Assembly (NCBI GenBank): GCA_905221605.1
Contig: CAJNDS010002067.1
Coordinates: forward strand, 352,501-416,500
Length of the DNA: 64,000 nucleotides
From: Symbiodinium natans
Taxonomy: Eukaryota > Sar > Dinophyceae > Suessiales > Symbiodiniaceae
Direction of reading: 5' to 3'
Shown: in pieces, positions 1 through 9,666 of the stretch
How the letters are laid out: each line of letters opens with the position of its first letter
Numbering within the stretch: the stretch's first letter is position 1
The notes under the pieces: generated by a model
Told to the model about the DNA's origin: nothing
What the model saw: only the letters and a program-made list of their open reading frames with translations
Database searches by the model: none
Made by a program: the position numbers and the translations under genes

Positions 1-2
1 GG

Positions 3-458
3 CTCAAAGTGATTTGGAACCCATCCTGCTACGGCGACCCCGAGGCGGTGCGCGTGTCCATGTGCCTGGAGCCCGACGAGGCCGCCCGGGCCTTCTTCCG
101 CGAAACGGAGGAGCTGGTGACCAAGGCGCTGTCGGAGCACTCTCAGCGCGACTCCCGCATCTTCGGCAAGCCCCTGAAGCCCGAGGAGGTGAAGGAGCGG
201 ATGGCCAGCGCGCTGAAGACCAGCACCCGCGGCACGGAGTTCCTCAAGTTGAAATTGAACTACGACAAGATACGCCTGTGGGGACCAGACGGCGAGGAGC
301 TCCCTGTGCAGAAGTGGGCCCTGCAAGGTTGCTTGTGTAAAGTCCACGTGGAGCTGCGCCAGGTCTGGCTGATGAGCTCCCAGTGCGGCGTGCTGGCGGA
401 GGTCACGGACGTGATGCTGCAGCAGGCCGAGCCGCCCAAGCCGCAATGCCCCTTCTAA
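3..458 (+). CDS. Small virus-type protein, 5' partial (possible ssDNA-binding-like, DUF5871-like)
   Basis: The reading frame is open at the left edge of the window, so the N-terminus is missing; no convincing ATG is seen and the stop is TAA at 456-458. About 151 residues are visible. The pattern resembles small proteins of large DNA viruses of the DUF5871 type: an early segment with FFRETEE, a central RIFGKPL, a KLKLNYDK-x-RLWGPDG strand pair, and a C-terminal VWLMSSQCGVLAEVTDV strand. Such proteins are thought to bind single-stranded DNA; that function is inference here. It lies 44 bp upstream of, and on the same strand as, the PolB/helicase gene, which fits a replication cassette. An unrelated viral structural protein remains possible. 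Confidence 0.45.
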   Translation, partial: LKVIWNPSCYGDPEAVRVSMCLEPDEAARAFFRETEELVTKALSEHSQRDSRIFGKPLKPEEVKERMASALKTSTRGTEFLKLKLNYDKIRLWGPDGEELPVQKWALQGCLCKVHVELRQVWLMSSQCGVLAEVTDVMLQQAEPPKPQCPF

Positions 459-502
459 ACGCGTTCGACCGACCGCCGCCGCCGAGGGGGCGGTAATAAA
501 TC

Positions 503-3500
503 ATGTCATGGGCACAGCAGCGCGAGAGAATCCGGCGGGCCGTGGAGGCGGGCGTCGCCGCGCGCACCTCCCCGCAGGGCTCTGAGCTCCTGCGTCTTCA
601 AAACGCCCAGCAGCTGCTGCTCGCCCGGCCGGACGGGCAGCCCACCCGCGCCGGGCAGTTCTACTACCAGCTGGTCGGGCGGCGCCCGCCCTCCCGGCGC
701 TTCAACGAGGCGCAGCCGCTCGTGCGCGACGGCCCCAACGACTACATTCTGCTGCGGGGAGGCGCCAAGAAGCTAGTGCGCAGCCTCCAGCCCGACGGCA
801 ACTACCGCGTCACCAAGCTGGGCAAGGCCTTCTTCCGTGACAAGTGGACCGATTTTATTGCCCACATGCCCGTGAGGATCCGCGGGAGGCGGCGCCGCGG
901 GCAGCCCTACCAGAGGGACGACTTCCTGCCCGTGATCCTGGACGGCCTCGGGCGCCAGAACGACGGGCTGGGCGAGGTGCAGCAGCACCGGAACGTCATC
1001 GCGGCCGCGCTCCGCAAGATGGGGAACCCCGCGGACGGCGACGTGGTCATGGAGCTCTCTGAGGAGCAGTACACCTACGACGCCTCGCGGGACTGGGGCG
1101 TCTCCAAGCAGACGATGCAGGTGGCGGGGAACCAGGTGGAGACGGAGGTGACGCTTCGCCAGCCGCTGGGCGCGCTGCGGGACGTCTCCTACCAGCTCTT
1201 CAGGGGCTCGGAGGTCCTGGAGAGCGCCTTCGAGGAGCGCGACGACAGGCTCTGCGTGGTGCGCCAAATCGCGGAGCTGCTGCAGCTGCCCTTCGAGGAG
1301 ATCTACTCGGACTTCGACGCGATCTGCCCCCAGGGCTGGGAGCAGAGGGGCGTCACCGGCAAGGAGATCCGGCAGTTCTGCGAGTGGCGCAAGGCGCCCC
1401 TGTTCATCGTCAACTGCCGAGGGCAGATGATCGACTGCTACGAGCCGCCCGTGAAGGAGGAGCGGGCCCTGGCGCTCTGCGTCTACCGCGACCACGCCTA
1501 CTTCTACAAGAGCGCGCGGGCCGTGGCCTGGTGCGACGGCGAGCCGCGGGACGTTCCGAGCTACCGCGGGGAGCGGCGGGAGTCGACCGTGCCGCCCTTC
1601 GGCGAGTGGCGGGAGTGGCAGGGCGCCCTCGAGCCAGGGCACTACTGGGCGAAGGACCTGCGCGTCGCGCGCTCCCGCCTGCTCGCGGAGGGCCACCAAC
1701 CCAAGGTGGTCCTGCGGGGGCTCGTGGAGTGGCGCTACCTGCGGCTGCGCGTGCGGGGGCAGCAGGGAGACTGCGTGATCCACGAGTACCCCGAGGACGC
1801 GGAGGTGCTGGACGCGTGGATGGGCAAGCTGGGCTTCGTCTACCGCGGGCAGCGGCTCGCCGGCGCGGCCAGCGAGGTCTTCGCAGCGCTCCTGAAGGCG
1901 CGCCGGGACCGCGGCGACGTGCAGCGGCTGCTGCGGGAGCAGCGGGGAGCCTGCGCGCTCTGCGCCGCGCCCATCCACGCGGGCAGCTGCGAGGCGGACC
2001 ACGTGGTGCCTGTGCACCAGTCCTTCTTCGGGCAGCGGCAGCGGCTGCAGGCCCTGTGCCTGGAGTGCCACCGCGCGAAGACGTTCCTGGAGTGCTCCCA
2101 CGCCACGACCCTGGAGAGCCGCTTCTGCCGCCACGTCTACGAGAGCTACGCATGCTCCCCGCGCCTGCCCCCGCTCGTGTGCGGGCTGTCGAAGTGTAAC
2201 CCCGACAAATTGTGCCAGGGAGTGGACGTGGTGCGGTGTCGGAAAAACGCGCTGGCCAACGCCCCCTTCCCGCTGCCCGTCTTCTGCCCGCTGGACAGTA
2301 TCCGCCCGGCGGAGGAGGGGCAGCTGGCAGACCTCACCTTCGTGCGGAAGCGCGAGGACAAGCGCGCGGGGTTTTTGGCGCGGCTGCCCTACGTCGGCCC
2401 GGGCTGGTACGGGAAGCCGGCGGTGGCCTACATGCTCGACGCGGGCCTGGCGAGATGGGCGGACTGCAAGTGGTCCCTGCAGGCCACGGCCCACGTGGCG
2501 CCCGACTGCCTGGCGCGGGCGCTGGAGGTCATGGAGGGGGGCTGGCCCGAGGGCGAGGAGCACTTCGCGAAGCTCAGCGTGAACGCCCTCATCGGGCTGT
2601 GGGCGCGCTCCAAGGACGTCTTCTACTCCATGAGGACGAGCAGCCACGAGGCGGACGCCTGGGGCTCCCAGTTCCTGCAGGTCTTCTTCGACGCCGCGGG
2701 CGCCTGCCACTACGACCACGTCTACGCCACGGAGCTCTTCACGAACCGCTCCACGCGCCCGGCGCACGACTTCGTGATGGGCTCCGAGTACGTGGCGATG
2801 GCGAGGATCCACCGCGCGCTGCGGGAGGTGCCGCCCCGCTACCTCGTGGCGCTGAAGACCGACTGCCTCGTCTGCCAGGGCCTGCCGAAAAAGTTCCTGC
2901 CCGCCGTGGAGGCGCTCACGCGGCACCGGCACCGGGACGGCACGCCGAAGTACCGCTTCGAGGAGGTGAAGCGACTGGAGGGAGACTACCGAGAGCCGCG
3001 GCTGGAGACGGAGCCGCCGCCGCCGCAGGAGCCCTGGAGGCACGTGGAGGACCCCGTGGCGCACTGCCTCGACGGGGGCAGCCTGCTGCTCTCCGGCATG
3101 CCGGGCACGGGGAAGACGCACCTGGCGCGGCGGATCGTGGCGCAGCTCTCGGCGCAGGGCGAGGACGTGACGCTCATCTCGAAGACGCACTGCAGCGTGC
3201 AGAACCTGGGCCTGGGGGCGCAGACGGCGGACCACTGGGTGCGGCGCACCGTGCGCGCGGGCCGCTGCGAGCTGGACTGGCTCGTGGTGGAGGAGGTCAC
3301 GCAGCTCGACGTGGGGCTGTGGGCCGACATCGCGGAGCTCTCCACCAACCGCCGGGTGCGCTTCCTGCTGCTGGGCGACTTCCGGCAGCTGCCCGCCGTG
3401 CAGGACGCCTTCGGGGGCTCGCAGGTGCTGCGCTCGCTCAAGGACTCGCAGCTGCTGCACGACCTGGCGGGCGGCTGCGTGCACGAGCTCACGGAGAACC

Positions 3501-4049
3501 AGCGCAGCGACGAGACCATCTTCCGCTTCCTGCGGTGGCTGCGTGTGGACGAGCCGGAGCAGCCGCCGCTGCGGGAGGCCGTGCAGGCGGCGCGGGAGCG
3601 GTTCCTGCGGCGGGGCCACCCCGACACATGCCTGGTCATCTCCCACGCCCACAGGATGGCCATCAACGAGCGAGAGAACCGGCGGCTGGCGCCGGAGGGA
3701 GCGCTGCTGGTGGAGCACAGGGCGCAGGGGCCCGCGGGCACGAACCAGCCGCAGACGATGCGCGTGTGGCCCGGACTGAGGCTTGTGGGCGCGGGCGGCA
3801 GGGTGCCCAAGGGCTGCTTCGCGACGGTGCGGGAGGTGGGGGAGGAGCGGATCTCGCTGGACGACGGGCAGAGCTTCGCGCCCGCGGCACACGCGGCTCT
3901 GCCACGCGGTCACGTACGCCTCCTGCCAGGGACTCACGCTGCGGGGGAGGGTGTGGCTCTGCGACGCCGACAACCCGCATTTTTCTGTCAAGCATCTCTA
4001 TGTCGGCGCGTCGCGGGCCACGAGCGCGGAGCTCCTGAGCGTGATCTGA
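503..4049 (+). CDS. Fused PolB-like DNA polymerase / HNH nuclease / SF1 (Pif1-like) helicase, frameshifted near the 3' end
   Basis: A long protein starting at ATG 503. Residues about 86-120 form a basic module (NDYILLRGGAKKL, TKLGKAFF) shared with a fibre gene at 19.4 kb. Residues 290-340 (TGKEIRQFCEWR, DHAYFYKSAR) look like a viral PolB N-terminal region. Residues 483-530 form an HNH zinc nuclease (CALC, CEADHVVPVH, LCLECHRAKT). Residues 690-700 (KLSVNALIGLW) resemble PolB motif B, and 780-787 (VALKTDCLV) may stand where DTDS is expected. The helicase follows: Walker A GMPGTGKT at about 865, WLVVEEVTQLD, LLLGDFRQLP, ELTENQRSD. Near 3880 the frame shifts by one base; the final helicase motifs (CHAVTYASCQGLTL, LYVGASRAT) continue in the next frame to a stop at 4047-4049. 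Likely role: replication of a Polinton-like or viral element. The helicase call is firm; the PolB call is moderate. Confidence 0.72.
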
Positions 4050-4109
4050 GGCCCGCGGAGCCATCCCGGTAATCCCCCGAAATGGTCGGGAGGGCAAAAT
4101 CGAGCCATG

Positions 4110-4136
4110 GAAGTTACTCACCCGGTGAGTAACTTC
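4110..4136. terminator. Perfect hairpin just after the PolB/helicase gene
   Basis: GAAGTTACTCACC and its exact reverse complement are separated by a single C, giving a 13-bp stem. It lies 60 bp after the stop codon of the PolB/helicase gene. A transcript-end or processing signal is plausible; a cloverleaf of a small mobile element is an alternative. Confidence 0.4.
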
Positions 4137-4139
4137 GGA

Positions 4140-4700
4140 TCCACAGTCCCCCCATCTCCCCCCGCATGCCCACCGCGCCACCGCACCGCGCCACCGTTCT
4201 CGACCCGAGCTTCCCACCTCCCCCGCATGCCCACCGCACCGCACCGCGCCACCGCACCGCCACACCGCATGCCCCACCCGACAGTGTCGCCACTCAATTG
4301 TCCCACCCGATTGTCCCACCCATTGTCCCACCCATTGTCCCACCCATCGACACGAGCCCGCCGGCGCCACGCGCACCGCACCGCCGCACCCTTCTCGGCC
4401 CGAGCTCCCCATCTCCCCCGCATGCCCAACGCGCCGCCGCACCGCACTGCCGTTCTCGGACCCAGCTCCCCATCTCCCCGCACGCCCACCGCGCCGCCGC
4501 ACCGCCCGCCGCACCGCGCCACCGTTCTCGCCAGAGCTCCCCATCTCGCCCGCATGCACCGCGCCACCGCACCGCCGCACCGCGCCGCCGCCACACCGCC
4601 GCGCCACAGACTGCAGTCTTTCGGGGTATTTACCCCGCAGAGACTGAGTCCGTCCCCCGAGTCCCCACCGAGGAAAAGGGCAGAGACTTGGAGAGACTCT
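4140..4700. repeat. GC-rich, C/CG/A-biased tandem repeats
   Basis: The stretch consists of imperfect copies of phrases such as CACCGCGCCACCGCACCGC and CCCCATCTCCCCGCATGCCC, with a short run of CCCACCCATTGT repeats near 4305-4350. Open frames on both strands are proline/arginine/histidine-rich by-products of composition. No gene is seen. Confidence 0.75.
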
Positions 4701-4707
4701 GCAACCG

Positions 4708-4932
4708 AACGCGTCACGCGGCATGTGCAAATGAACGCGTCACGCGGCATGTGCAAATGAACGCGTCACGTGGCATGTTCACGTGGCATGTGCAAATGAA
4801 CGCGTTGCGCGGCATGCAAAAGTGCACGCGTTGCGCGGCATGTGGAAATGAACGCGTCAACGCGGCATGTGCAAATGAACGCGTCACGCGACATGCAAAA
4901 GTGCACGCGTTTCGCGGCGTGTGCAAATAAAC
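4708..4932. repeat. Short tandem repeat, about 26-28 bp, GCATGTGCAAATGAACGCGT
   Basis: About eight imperfect head-to-tail copies of GCATGTGCAAATGAACGCGT followed by CACGCG or TTGCGCG. The ORFs here encode only the repeat. It ends directly at the fold-back element. Confidence 0.8.
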
Positions 4933-4936
4933 GCGC

Positions 4937-5395
4937 CTCTCTCATAGGCAGAAACGCCCACACCGCGCCACAACACAGCTGAGAGGATCGAGGATCTGAG
5001 TTTGAGGAGTGTCGTTCTAGAGGCCTCAGTTCCGAAACTGCATCAGAGTGCAGTTTCAGGTCTCACAGTAGCATCGCTGCAGCCGATTTTGAGGCCAGAA
5101 AATTTGCGAGGGAGGAATCGCAACAGGATGCAGTTCTGAGGCTGCGGAGTTGTGGAGTGTAACAGCGTGGAACTCCACAACTCCGCAGCCTCAGAACTGC
5201 ATCCTGTTGCGATTCCGATTACGAGCAAATTTTCTGGCCTCAAAATCGGCTGCAGCGATGCTACTGTGAGACCTGAAACTGCACTCTGATGCAGTTTCGG
5301 AACTGAGGCCTCTAGAACGACACTCCTCAAACTCAGATCCTCGATCCTCTCAGCTGTGTTGTGGCGCGGTGTGGGCGTTTCTGCCTAAGAGAGAG
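4937..5395. mobile_element. Fold-back element (near-perfect 220-bp inverted repeat with a tiny loop)
   Basis: The left arm starts CCTCTCTCATAGGCAGAAACG and the right arm ends with its near-exact complement, CGTTTCTGCCTAAGAGAGAGG. The arms match almost base for base; the centre is a few bases around 5158-5170. Small differences (for example GAGGGAGG near 5110 against TTACGAGC) show that the arms have diverged slightly. The element lies directly against the fibre-gene fragment that starts at 5396, so it probably inserted into that gene. Its outer ends resemble those of the MITE-like elements at 21.15 and 53.5 kb. Confidence 0.8.
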
Positions 5396-6076
5396 GCCCG
5401 CAGCTCCGTGGAGAGCTCCACGCTGCCCGAGGTCACGGTGCCCTGCACGTCCAGGGCGCCGTTCACCACGGTGCCGCCGGAGCCGCCGGTAATGGTCAGC
5501 TCCGTGTCCTGCGCCCTCGTGGAGATGGCGTTGGTCACGAGCCCTGTGGCCGTGCCCGCGGCGTCGTCGATGTAGAGCTCCGTGGTCCACGCGTAGCCTC
5601 GGAGCCACGGAGTGCACCTCCGACGTGGCGAAGGTGCAGAGGCTCTGGTCCGCCTGGTCCGTCACGCGCACGGACACGGTGCCCGCCTTCAGGTTCAGGA
5701 ATTGATTTGTCGGAAGCAGGGGCTCCACCGTGTCCGCCTGGAAGCTGCCGGCCGTGGCGATGCCCAGGCTGCTGTCCGCGAAGATGCGGCCCATGGTCAG
5801 CATGTTCACGCCCGTCTTGAGGCTGAACTGGCTCGAGGAGAGGTCGGCCACGGCGGCCCCGCCGCTGGCCTCGAACTCGATGCCCAGGCTGCCGCCCCGC
5901 AGCGTCAGGAAGTCGGCCCCGTTGGCGCGCACGTCGTTCACCAGCAGCGGGTCTGCCGGCGGCGCTCCCGCCAAGGCGTACCTGGCGTCAGACTCGGCCT
6001 TGCTGTAGCAGTCGCACTCCAGCTCGATCGTCGCCGCGTTGCCCAGGATCAGGTTGGCCGATTTGGCGAAGTTATT
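5396..6076 (-). pseudogene. Fibre/spike-like protein fragment A
   Basis: Read on the minus strand from 6076. It opens with NLILGNAATIELECDCY, then YSKAESDARYAL, a motif typical of trimeric tail-fibre repeats. This is followed by NGADFLTLRGGSLGIEFEAS, a segment ending in NQFLNLKAGTVSV, and then SLCTFATSEVHSVAP. Near 5590 the frame shifts and the reading continues as TELYIDD, TELTITGGSGG and TSGSVELSTEL. Both ends are cut: the N-terminal side by AT-rich repeats and the C-terminal side by the fold-back element. It is homologous to the fibre genes at 19.4-21.1 kb and 28.7-29.7 kb. Inferred role: surface fibre of a Polinton-like or viral element. It is not a functional gene as it stands. Confidence 0.7.
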
Positions 6077-6800
6077 TTTCGAAGAATCTAATCATTCATT
6101 TCATTTCTGCCAAACCAAAAAAATAGAAATTTCTTAGAAATAAATTCTTCGGAGATCTTCCTTTCAGAGATTTCTTCTGGAATATTTTTGGGCGAATATT
6201 TCTTGGTGAAGAATATTATCATTCATTTCATTTCTGCCAAATCAAATATGATTGGAAATCTCCTCGAAAGATATCCTGCAAAGATCTTCTTTTTAGAGAT
6301 TTTTTCTGCATGCGTTTGGCGAAGATTTTTTGATGAAGAATATTGATTATTCATTTCATTCCTGTCAAACCAAATATGCTCGGAATTGTCTAAAGAGAAA
6401 TGCTCTGAAGACCTTCTTCTCAGAGATTTCTTATGGATTATTTGGGCGAAAATTTCTTGTTGAAGAATATTGTCATTCATTTCATTCCTGCCAAATCAAA
6501 TATGATTTGAAATCTCCTAAAAAGAAACCCTCTGAAGATTTTCCTTTTTAAAGATTTTTTCTGGATTCGTTTGGCGAAGATTTTTTGATGAAGAATATTG
6601 ATTTGTTCATTTCATTCCTGTCAAACCAAGTATGATGGGATTTTTTTAAAGAGACATTATCGGAAGGTCTTCTTTTCAGAGATTTCTTCTGGAATATTTT
6701 TGGGCGAAGATTTCTTGGTGAAGAATATTATCATTCATTTCATTTCTGCCAAATCAAATATACTTGCAAATCTATTGCACTTTTGATTATTCTATGTTGT
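6077..6800. repeat. AT-rich tandem repeat, period about 128 bp, 5-6 copies
   Basis: The phrase GAAGAATATT recurs at 6208, 6336, 6462, 6590 and 6720, spaced 126-130 bp. Two unit types alternate: one with TTTCTTGGTGAAGAATATTATC and one with TTTTTTGATGAAGAATATTGAT, giving a higher-order period of about 256 bp. The composition contrasts sharply with its GC-rich neighbours. The same block follows the fibre gene at 29.74 kb, and both copies end with GGCTCAAGACTCACCATTTC. Short ORFs within it are repeat-encoded. Confidence 0.85.
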
Positions 6801-6810
6801 GGCTCAAGAC

Positions 6811-9657
6811 TCACCATTTCCTCTGTACCTTGGTGGTGAGTTGTTTCAGGGAGAGGCTCTCTGCCGCCTTGTTGTCTGTGCCTCCCTGGAAAGTGGCGCG
6901 AAAGCATCCGGAGGACCGTATCAAATCCTTGAAATCACGGCCCAGAATATAAATCGCGACCAGAGAAGCAAGCAGTTCGGCAGTTGTACTCGCCCACGAT
7001 GACCCAAGCTCCTCCTTAAAAAGCCAAGGCACTTCGGATGGAGTCAGGGTGAGCTGGAACCAAGGAGCAACCCAACATGAGTGGCCTTTCCAGAAAAACC
7101 AGCCGCCAAGAACGACCGAGGACTCATTGCACGCTGCATCTGTCCTGAAGAGCTCGCCCAACTCCGTCTCCCCCGATCCTGTATCATATGTGCGCCGTCC
7201 ACGCTCCAGCTTATCCTGGATAAAACGTAGCACACACCGAATGATGGATGGCAAGGTGAGAACCGCCCCTTTCTGCACCGCAGCCAGCCAGGCGTAGCCC
7301 GGCGCCAGGAGAGGACGAATCCAAGGGAGGACCTGCGACATAAATCCCAGCCGTCCATGCAGTTCGTGAAAACGACGAACATCCACTAGCCAGAGCGATT
7401 GTTCTAGCCCCGTAATGGTGTCCAAGATCCATTGGCAGCGCCTCTCGGAAATGCCCAAAAGAAACCTGGAATAGTCCATCCAGTAGCCGACCCAATCAAG
7501 TTGTAGACCGCCTCGCCACTTCTTTCCGGCGAATGGCGTGCCCTGCATCTCCATCAGGGCTAGTGCCATCCACAAGTTGAGCCAGCGTTCCCTTCCACCA
7601 CTGCACAGGTGCAAGTCGTCCGCGAAGATCATCATAAAGAGGAAAGTGTCCAAGAGCACTCGCAAAGTCAGACGCCCCGTGAGTCCAGCCAGTCGCGAGA
7701 ACCAGAACGCCGCCGAGGCGATCCCAAACGTTCCCGTCCTGTTTAGCCAGATCACCTCCGAGCGAGATGACGTCTTACAAGCCAGAACTCCCCAATGTTC
7801 GGGATGATGCAGATATCTCCTGTGAGCTTTCTGGATATCTCCCACAAGACCAAACACCACTGACTGGTCCGCTGCCTTGCACACCCGATGAACAGTGGAG
7901 ATCTCTCTGGCTGATGGCGATTCCAAGCGGTCTCTGATCACAATCTCATTGTTAACCTGCACCCCGTGAGTGCCATCGTGAATCACCCGGAAGTCCCCAC
8001 CAGGTTTTGGCAGAGCCCCCTGGGCAGCGATCCGCAAAGATGATCCCGGATACCTACGGCGCGCCTCCGCCAAAGAAAGGGGGAACATTCTCCCCTCCGC
8101 CTCCTCCTTGGCGAAGACCTCCTCCAGGATCCGGGATGTCTCCTCGCCATCCCGATAGTTCGTCATCTCAGGCTCCCACTCAGACTCATCATATTTCTGG
8201 TCCTTTCGGCGAAGACGGTACACCTGTGGATTGGGGCCCAGAGGCTCCACGTGCCCCACGCTCACCCCGTTGCAGAAGCAGAACTTGCCTTCCTCCAAGA
8301 TTCGAAAGTCCGGGTCCTCCAGGAGTTCCAGCGTCTGAGCCATCGCCCTCAGGAAGTAAGGCTGATGCGGGACAAGAACTCTGGCCCTTTCAGGATCCGG
8401 AAGCATGCTGAACCACTTCTCTCTCAAGGCATCCATGGCATCCGCCCTAAAAAGAGGTCCTTCCCAGCGTCCTGTAGCCAGTCTAAAAGTCGCCCTCGCC
8501 ATGTCCGGAATTTCTTGGATCACAAAGTCCCTCACTGTATCTTTCAGCTCCATAGCGAAAGACCTAGCCTCATCCGAAAGTTTCTTGCCCCGGTTCTTAG
8601 GCGCCCACCTGCCTGGTGAGCATCTCCCGAAGCCGTCCACAAACTCATCTTTCTGACCCGCGAACTCGCCCGTCAGGGGAGGTCCCTGACATCCAGAGAA
8701 AAGCTGATCATAGGTCAAGTCTTCCGGTAGCTGTTCTCCCGACGGCTGAGAAAGCTGATCGCAGTCCAAGTCCTCTGATGGAGACGGTGAAGATTGAGTG
8801 GAACCCCCCTCGTAGACGGAGCCAACCAAATCTGCAATCATGGAACAGAGCCCTTCCGGATAGGCCGCCGCCGCTGACGACTTCCAGTTGCCCTGTTCGT
8901 CAAGCCCAATGAGCTCCTCGTGGCTGCGATGGCCACAGTACCTCGGCAAGGGTCCGATGTAGAAGCCGTCCCGATCTAAGGTCGGAGGGCCCGTATGCTT
9001 CATGCGCTGAGCAGAGGCCGCTGAAGTCAGGAACCGCGTTGGTTTCGGGGACGTAGCCCCATAATGACACTGATGAACAGCAAATGTGGTGACACCCGCA
9101 CGTGTCATCAAGTGATGCACGTCCTCCCATTGCCAAATCGAACCTAGATCACAACCGTTTGCCAGCTTGCCCAAGTCCTCTGGATGTTCCAGGACAAAGT
9201 GGCATCCACGTTGAAGCGCCACGTTGCAGCACTCAATTGAGAACTTAACGAACTGATTACCGTTCTGCACCAAATTCAAAAGCTTTGAAGAAAGCCAAGG
9301 GAAACCAAAAGGGTAAAGACGAGAACGTACTGGTTTTGGGCCAGGAGTCCTTGTGGAGCACCTTGCCCGTGAAAAGGTATTGCATGGCGGCGTGACAATG
9401 ACAAAGTCCCATCTTCCAGCCTGTATTTCTTGCAAGAAGCGACGGGCCTGATCCTCATCAAGCAAATCCATGGATGCGTCTCTGCAGACATCGATCTCAA
9501 GCATCTCCAGAGTGAAACCCCTGGCCGTGCAAAACTGGGTGAGCCAGAATCTAACATCCGCCTTTCGTGGATTACCAGCGAAAAGGTACAAGACTCGAAA
9601 AGAGGGGCTCTCCTGTACTGAAGCGAGCACCCCTTCCGCTTCTTGCCCACCCACCAA
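6811..9657 (-). CDS. DIRS-type polyprotein: C5-methyltransferase-like domain, reverse transcriptase, RNase H
   Basis: About 948 codons. Residues about 20-220 look like a cytosine-C5 methyltransferase: VLYLFAGNPRK (SAM-binding strand), FVIVTPPCNTFSRAR (Pro-Cys motif IV) and FVLEHPEDLG (motif VI position). The RT follows at about 540-760, with DFRVIHDGTHG and the catalytic FADDLHL. An RNase H-like region follows (LFRTDAACNES, STTAELLASLVAIY, GGTDNKAAE) and runs off the truncated end, so its last motif is missing. There is no ATG near the start; the frame opens after tandem stops TGA-TAA (9669-9664) that end Gag in the same frame. Read-through, reinitiation or a downstream start could be used. 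RT is certain, the methyltransferase likely. Confidence 0.8.
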   Translation of the reverse strand: MVGGQEAEGVLASVQESPSFRVLYLFAGNPRKADVRFWLTQFCTARGFTLEMLEIDVCRDASMDLLDEDQARRFLQEIQAGRWDFVIVTPPCNTFSRARCSTRTPGPKPVRSRLYPFGFPWLSSKLLNLVQNGNQFVKFSIECCNVALQRGCHFVLEHPEDLGKLANGCDLGSIWQWEDVHHLMTRAGVTTFAVHQCHYGATSPKPTRFLTSAASAQRMKHTGPPTLDRDGFYIGPLPRYCGHRSHEELIGLDEQGNWKSSAAAAYPEGLCSMIADLVGSVYEGGSTQSSPSPSEDLDCDQLSQPSGEQLPEDLTYDQLFSGCQGPPLTGEFAGQKDEFVDGFGRCSPGRWAPKNRGKKLSDEARSFAMELKDTVRDFVIQEIPDMARATFRLATGRWEGPLFRADAMDALREKWFSMLPDPERARVLVPHQPYFLRAMAQTLELLEDPDFRILEEGKFCFCNGVSVGHVEPLGPNPQVYRLRRKDQKYDESEWEPEMTNYRDGEETSRILEEVFAKEEAEGRMFPLSLAEARRRYPGSSLRIAAQGALPKPGGDFRVIHDGTHGVQVNNEIVIRDRLESPSAREISTVHRVCKAADQSVVFGLVGDIQKAHRRYLHHPEHWGVLACKTSSRSEVIWLNRTGTFGIASAAFWFSRLAGLTGRLTLRVLLDTFLFMMIFADDLHLCSGGRERWLNLWMALALMEMQGTPFAGKKWRGGLQLDWVGYWMDYSRFLLGISERRCQWILDTITGLEQSLWLVDVRRFHELHGRLGFMSQVLPWIRPLLAPGYAWLAAVQKGAVLTLPSIIRCVLRFIQDKLERGRRTYDTGSGETELGELFRTDAACNESSVVLGGWFFWKGHSCWVAPWFQLTLTPSEVPWLFKEELGSSWASTTAELLASLVAIYILGRDFKDLIRSSGCFRATFQGGTDNKAAESLSLKQLTTKVQRKW

Positions 9658-9666
9658 CGGCCGTTA

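Noticed and set aside
773-3991. A 1072-codon open frame on the minus strand across the PolB/helicase gene
   Set aside because: The protein is His/Arg/Leu-rich without domains and is a by-product of GC-rich third codon positions in the plus-strand gene, which has clear motifs.
4140-4932. Open frames over the GC-rich and 26-bp repeats
   Set aside because: Composition-driven, the same on both strands, and without domain features.
6785-6805. Relic of the dinoflagellate spliced leader (GTTGTGGCTCAAG)
   Set aside because: Only the last 8 bases match well to the leader end as I remember it, and the other copy at 30460 reads GGGGCTCAAG; this is too short to support.
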